Below the pieces are notes generated by a model. That model was not told the DNA's origin. It searched no databases and was given only the letters and a program-made list of their open reading frames with translations. Shown here piece after piece: positions 34,166 through 38,906 of a stretch of 38,906 nt of DNA; the first letter of the stretch is position 1; the number at the start of each line of letters is the position of its first letter. Origin of the DNA: Euprymna scolopes (taxonomy: Eukaryota; Mollusca; Cephalopoda; Sepiida; Sepiolidae); the NCBI GenBank assembly GCA_024364805.1, contig CM044523.1:6391855-6430760 (forward strand), read 5' to 3'. The position numbers were made by a program, and so were the translations under genes.

Positions 34166-34385
34166 GCAGAGAGTCGGCTTTGCCTGGTCGTAAAATATGC
34201 TTAAATATGATATTTTTGTTCGCCCAAATGTCGTATATATAGCACGTGAGCCCCCCCGCACCGGATTTGCCCAGTCGTATGTGTTATTATAGAGTCGTGA
34301 ATTCAAAAGTAAAAAATACTTGGGTGAAAGAGATATTCAAAATATCGAGACAGAGACACAGACAAAAAAAAACATATAAATATTT
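34166..34385 (-). mobile_element. Family R short unit, internally deleted
   Basis: Minus sense. Starts CTAAATATTTATATG with GTCTGTGTCTCTGTCTC, jumps quickly to the common tail TGAATTCACGACTCTATAAT, a first core CGACTGGGCAAATCCGGTG, then a second tail and core GCATATTTTACGACCAGGCA ending near 34166, where unit 1 begins. Confidence 0.65.
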
Positions 34386-34389
34386 AGTC

Positions 34390-34857
34390 ATAAATAATTT
34401 TAAATTAGAATCCTGATTTTAAAAGAAAAAGAACTGGGGGTGACATCAGCTGGAACCGAAACTGAAATTAAAACCACAGTATTCAAAGCTGGTGAGGTTA
34501 CCACTGTACCAACGTGACATGCACATGAACTAATTAAAACGAAAAATAATTAAACATTAACTTATTTAATGTACATAATGTATAACGATTTTTTTTTCAA
34601 TTTTTACCCATATTTGATCTCTTAAAACTATTTAAGACTGCCGAAAGACACTTAAAAGAACCGTCCATAAAAATCCTTTGAGGCCTTTAGCGCAATTCTG
34701 TGACTTTAAGTTGCGGGAGAGATAAAGTTTGAAAGTATGGAGACACACAAACATAGTGTTTTATATATTATACTAAGATGGTGAGGGTCACCCTCATTTA
34801 CCCCGTCGTAAAATACGCTTAAATATTATATTTTGATTTCTCCAGATTTCGTATAAA
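34390..34857 (-). mobile_element. Family R unit 2 plus an upstream tail fragment
   Basis: Unit 2 begins on the minus strand at about 34775 (TAATATATAAAACACTATGT, then TTGTGTGTCTCC). It has box-A-like TTGGTACAGTGGTAACCTC at 34494-34512 and box-B-like AGTTTCGGTTCC at 34452-34463. The stretch 34776-34857 is the tail of another member (AAGCGTATTTTACGACGGGG). Confidence 0.7.
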
Positions 34858-35375
<518 letters not shown>

Positions 35376-35384
35376 GACTTGCCT

Positions 35385-35772
35385 GGATGCCCGGCGTTTC
35401 CCGGGTGTTTTGAAGTGTGTGTTGAGCAAAAAAAAAAATAAGTGGTAGTAGGCAGGCTCGAACCCGTACAGTGAAACAAAAAAAAATCGTGACGTCCAAA
35501 TCGGAAGTGTCGACGGTTTAAATTAACGCTAGTCAATCGAAAAAGTGGTTGAATTTCGAAAGTATACGCGAAAAAAGCGACCCGTTCTGGTAGAAAAGTT
35601 CCCAGTTAAGGGTGAAGGAATTTATATTTTAGGCCAAGTTTTCGGTATTTGTCGTTCGAAGGCCAAGCTTCAAAACGGTACCAATCTTCTGAAAATCCCT
35701 CGCCTCTTTCGAAAGTTTTAGACTGACATACATACATATATTTAAACAGACAGGTTAAATTTATATTATCGA
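35385..35772 (-). mobile_element. Family R unit D (minus sense)
   Basis: Starts near 35770 with ATAATATAAATTTAACCTGT then CTGTTTAAATATATG, and ends near 35385 with ACCCGGGAAACGCCGGGCAT, next to the start of unit C. It carries ACGGGTTCGAGCCTGCC at about 35460. Confidence 0.8.
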
Positions 35773-35774
35773 TT

Positions 35775-36128
35775 ATTATAGAGTCGTAATTTCAAAAGCA
35801 AAAAGAAGTTGTTGTTTGCCATCAGTTAAAATCGTAAAATCGAAACGAAACGCACATCTGTGAACGAGGCACACATATGAACTGATAAAAAAAGTTAAAA
35901 ATCAAAAATAAATTAGAATTAATGTACAAAATTCATAACAGTTGCTTCAATTTGGACTCATTTTTAACTTTTTAAAAAGCTATCTTAACCAACCAAAGGC
36001 TCATAAAATAATAGTCCGTAAAAACTCCAATCCTTTGAGGCCTCTAGCACCGCGCTTTGACTTTTAGTCACGGTAGAGATAGAGTTTGAAAATATGGAGA
36101 TAGACTGACAGAGAGATATATAGCCTTT
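35775..36128 (-). mobile_element. Family R unit 3 (minus sense)
   Basis: Starts near 36128 with a GTCAGTCTATCTCC stretch, shares the body of units 1, 2 and 4, and stops at ACGACTCTATAATAAT, where unit D begins. Its terminal core is missing, as if replaced by unit D. The tRNA-like block is degraded. Confidence 0.75.
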
Positions 36129-36134
36129 TAATGG

Positions 36135-36600
36135 ATTAGACTTGCTAGGGCGGGGGCGCCCTGTTTTGCCCGGTCGTAAAATACGCATAAATATAATATT
36201 TTATTTGTCCAGATTTCGTATATATTATTATAGAGTCGTGATTTCAAAATAAAAAAAATATCGTAGTGTCATCAGCTAAAATCGAAACCGAAAGCAGAAC
36301 TGCAGCATTGAAAGTTGGTGAAATTACCAACGAGACACGGATATGAACGGATTAAAAATGAAAAATTGAGAATACATTTTGGTGAATGTTACAAATGCAT
36401 ATCATTTTTTTAAACCAATTTTTGACTTCTAAAAATCTATTTTAACAAGCTGAACACCCATAAAACAACGGTCCATAAAACTCCAATCATTTGTAATCTC
36501 CAGCGACGCTCTGCGACTTTTAGTTTCGGAAGTGATAGAATTTGAAATTATGGAGACAGACAGACGAACCCAAAGGCAGACATAGTATTTTATATCTTAA
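36135..36600 (-). mobile_element. Family R unit 4, most complete of its type
   Basis: Starts near 36600 with AAATACTATGTCTGCC and TCTGTCTGTCTCC, has the full shared body, the tail GACTCTATAATAATATATAC and the core GCGTATTTTACGACCGGGCA, with the end near 36135-36150 directly before unit 3. It gives the best estimate of the unit length, about 460 bases. Confidence 0.78.
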
Positions 36601-37144
36601 ATTCGGATAGTTTGCTTATTTTAACTGGTGACTTAACATATTTATACTTTTTTACGTGAAGAATCTATACAAGAATTAGTCATCTGCTAACAATCTTTTT
36701 TTTTCTAGTTCATGGGACATATTTTTCCATTAAAATCATCCGACCTGCGGCAATCTTTCATTTACACTCACATTTTAACTATCATAGCACTAGTACTTTT
36801 CAACTAAGAAGTGCCTTTCTTGTCGACTGAATGACAAACGAAGAATGTGAACGATTCGCCTCATCGACTCTGAGGAGGACAGTCGCCCTCCTCGCATACG
36901 TTAAACCGAAACGCGACCCCATCCTTCCTTTCTTTGACGAGCCCCACAGTATGTTCTCATGCTTATTCCAATGCCTCTGAAGATGAAAGATTGTTGGATC
37001 AGGTTTTCACTTACAGAGTCGCATCACAGATATTTCAGTTCTTATAAGTTATTTTTTATACGTTTCATTTTGCCTACAAAGTTATTCACACACACATACA
37101 CACATATAATATATGTGCACATTGGTATTGAAATAGTTATAAGT

Positions 37145-37148
<4 letters not shown>
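36601..37148. other. No gene seen
   Basis: Mostly AT-rich with a GC-richer patch at about 36840-36960 that contains a GAGGAGG / CCTCCTC stem. No protein motif recognised. Confidence 0.5.
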
Positions 37149-37182
<34 letters not shown>

Positions 37183-37208
37183 TATACATATACATATATA
37201 TATATATA
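37149..37208. repeat. Interrupted (TA)n
   Basis: TA tract with ATACATATAT interruptions. Confidence 0.9.
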
Positions 37209-37328
37209 CTAAAGATTCGTGCCTGTTTTTCTATAAGAATATATGTCTATATGTATATACAGATGAAGCAAGTAACAGTATACTGTCTTTGTTGCGAATA
37301 ATATCACAGGCAGCGTTTCGTTTCAATA

Positions 37329-37336
37329 TATGTATG

Positions 37337-37373
<37 letters not shown>

Positions 37374-37432
37374 GTGTGTGTGTGTGTATGTGTGTGTGTA
37401 TGTGTGTGTGTGTGTATGTGTGTGTGTGTGTG
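37329..37432. repeat. Compound (TA)n(TG)n
   Basis: A TA tract to 37371 grades into a (TG)n tract with TA interruptions to 37432. The long plus-strand frame through here consists of Tyr/Ile and Cys/Val repeats and is not a gene. Confidence 0.95.
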
Positions 37433-37435
37433 TTA

Positions 37436-37500
37436 GCAGACCGCCCGGCATTCTCGTTTGTCAAATACTCTTAAATATGATATTTTACTTAATATAGATT
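37436..37500 (-). mobile_element. Family R terminal fragment
   Basis: The minus strand reads TATCATATTTAAGAGTATTT, then ACAAACGAGAATGCCGGGCGG, matching the ends at 29565-29607 and 34166-34240. Confidence 0.6.
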
Positions 37501-37508
37501 TGGACCAA

Positions 37509-37524
37509 ATATATATATATATAT

Positions 37525-37591
<67 letters not shown>
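37509..37591. repeat. (TA)n microsatellite
   Basis: TA tract with one phase slip near 37526. It is the target next to the MITE that follows. Confidence 0.95.
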
Positions 37592-37595
<4 letters not shown>

Positions 37596-37660
37596 GGGGG
37601 GTGCAAAAATAATGTTGTTTTTCGACACTCAACTTTGACATTATTTTTGCACCAACCTAA
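37592..37660. mobile_element. 69-bp mariner-type MITE (MADE1-like)
   Basis: A miniature element made almost only of inverted ends: GGTGCAAAAATAATG at the left and CATTATTTTTGCACC at the right, 15 bases perfect, extended outward to TTGGG / CCTAA, with a 24-base centre. The right end reads TTAGGTTGGTGCAAAAATAA when reversed, very close to the terminal sequence of cecropia-type mariners and of the human 80-bp MADE1 element. TA at 37590-37591 and 37661-37662 serves as target duplication. The left end has one extra G in its G run. It has no coding capacity and is unrelated in end sequence to the mariner at 13349-14563. Confidence 0.85.
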
Positions 37661-38906
37661 TAGTAATAGTTTAAAAAGTTTTAAAAAGACTCGTGCACCA
37701 CCACCGAGAAGCAAAACCAAAACTTTTAGCTTATGAATTATCTTATTAGTAATGCCGTCGTTCAACCTTCTCTGGCAAATTCCATTTCGTTAATTTTCAT
37801 AGTTCTGCACCGATTTTCCACGGCTTAAGCCCAAATATAAAGTTCGACAAACCTATATATTATTCATGTTTGTAGATCAAAAACTGATAGAGGTGTTAGA
37901 TATGCAAAATTTGTTAAACAAAAAATACATATGCATACATAAATATATATGGAAAGAGTTGTGTGTTTATGTTTACAAACATTACACAAGTGATGAATAT
38001 CTGCATGAATATAATTACACGATCATCTCATAAAACAACGAAAACACTAATAGGGAATTGATGAAAATGAATGTTTAAAAGAATATGCAAATTAGCTAGA
38101 TCGTTTGCTAGTGAATGCAATTTCACGACCCACATATACATTTTCCAATGAAAGACGTCTTGGAAACGAGTGGTTAAAGAGTATACTGGTTAAGAATAAT
38201 TAGGAAAATAATTAGGGAAATCAGCAGAAAAATATGGGCTATTCTAGTAAAAAGATGATGCGCGTCCTCCTCAAACTTTATTCACTTTTCTTGTTTAATA
38301 GACGATATGATAATTTCCTTCTCGTTGGTTGTAGCTATTCATAAACAATATGATTGTGTGTGTTTAATCTCACCCAAAGAAAACACGATTCAGCATTTGC
38401 ATGTGAAGTCATTGAAATCTGGACTTAGAACACGTCAATTTTCAACGTTAAATCTATTGAGTTGCGGTTTACAAGTCTTTTCATTCTACAAGCAGAGGGA
38501 CAGGGAATCAGACGACAAAGATTCTGTCACGCTTTCACAAATCTTTTACATAAGGCCTGTTTGTTGAGTCACTTTTACATAAGGCCTGTTGAGTCACTTT
38601 TACAGCAATAGTTTGCCGTCATTTTTATAATGGAGAGGAAATGTTTGAATTGCTGTTGCTGTTGTTTCGATTAGCGATACGATGGCGACGACTAGCACAA
38701 GAAAGCTGTATAAAGTACAGATCCTGAGGAGCGAGCAAAACGGGAATGGCTATAACTATCATTGATGTTAAGTTCTGTCTTAACGTCTCATCGCCGTACG
38801 GAAATACCTCTGTACGTCACGTGGAAAGAACATATATAAAGGTTTATAGGAGTGTCAAATCGTAAAGGGATTTTTTTTTTTTACATAGGCATCACCACAT
38901 TATCAA
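37661..38906. other. No gene seen
   Basis: AT-rich sequence. A ~27-base duplication, TTTTACATAAGGCCTGTT then GAGTCAC, occurs at 38544-38572 and 38573-38597. The plus-strand frame at 38307-38567 ends in this duplication and has no recognised motif. Confidence 0.5.

Noticed and set aside
36959-37474. 171-codon plus-strand frame
   Set aside because: It runs through TA and TG microsatellites (Tyr/Ile and Cys/Val repeats) and is not a gene.

Overview
This is a gene-poor, AT-rich stretch of an animal genome in which I recognise no host protein-coding gene. The repeat content points to a cephalopod mollusc, probably an octopus: long (TA)n tracts, a mariner, a Penelope-like element, a Ty3/gypsy-type relic, an I/Jockey-type LINE and dispersed repeats with GTCT-rich ends. 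That assignment is inferred from the style of the repeats, not from a marker gene. Almost all short open frames in the window are chance frames in AT-rich or (TA)n sequence.

Layout. 1-193: 17-bp minisatellite. 650-720: AAT repeat. 2751-3296: two (TA)n tracts. 3768-6064: a long member (minus sense) of a modular repeat family, here called family R, with a ~283-bp and a ~75-bp tandem array and a tRNA-like block inside. 7369-7531: a foldback whose centre holds a hammerhead-like hairpin. About 8690-10260: Ty3/gypsy-type gag-pol fossil. 13349-14563: a mariner with both inverted ends and TA target duplication but a broken transposase. 16264-17080: (TA)n running into a 788-base assembly gap. 18325-19656 (minus): Penelope-like relic with reverse transcriptase and GIY-YIG endonuclease. 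20058-22776: a very large inverted repeat with arms of about 0.55 kb. 25820-28860: I/Jockey-type LINE relic, interrupted in its RNase H domain by two family R units. 29107-33352: more family R pieces, microsatellites and a 42-bp minisatellite. 33815-36600: a head-to-tail array of family R units, all minus sense. 37149-37660: microsatellites, another family R end, and a 69-bp mariner-type MITE.

The most notable theme is family R. Members differ in body but share a start like CTAATATATAAAnCTCACC followed by GTCT-type repeats, an antisense or sense tRNA-like block, and an end with a GC-rich core like CCCGGGCAACGCCGGG. They sit head to tail, interrupt a LINE, and carry short TA or GTCT/ATCT tracts that in some copies have grown into long microsatellites. 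This resembles the mini-me class of microsatellite-seeding elements described in flies; the link is by architecture only.

All similarities were judged by eye from the sequence and from remembered family consensus patterns; no search or alignment was run.
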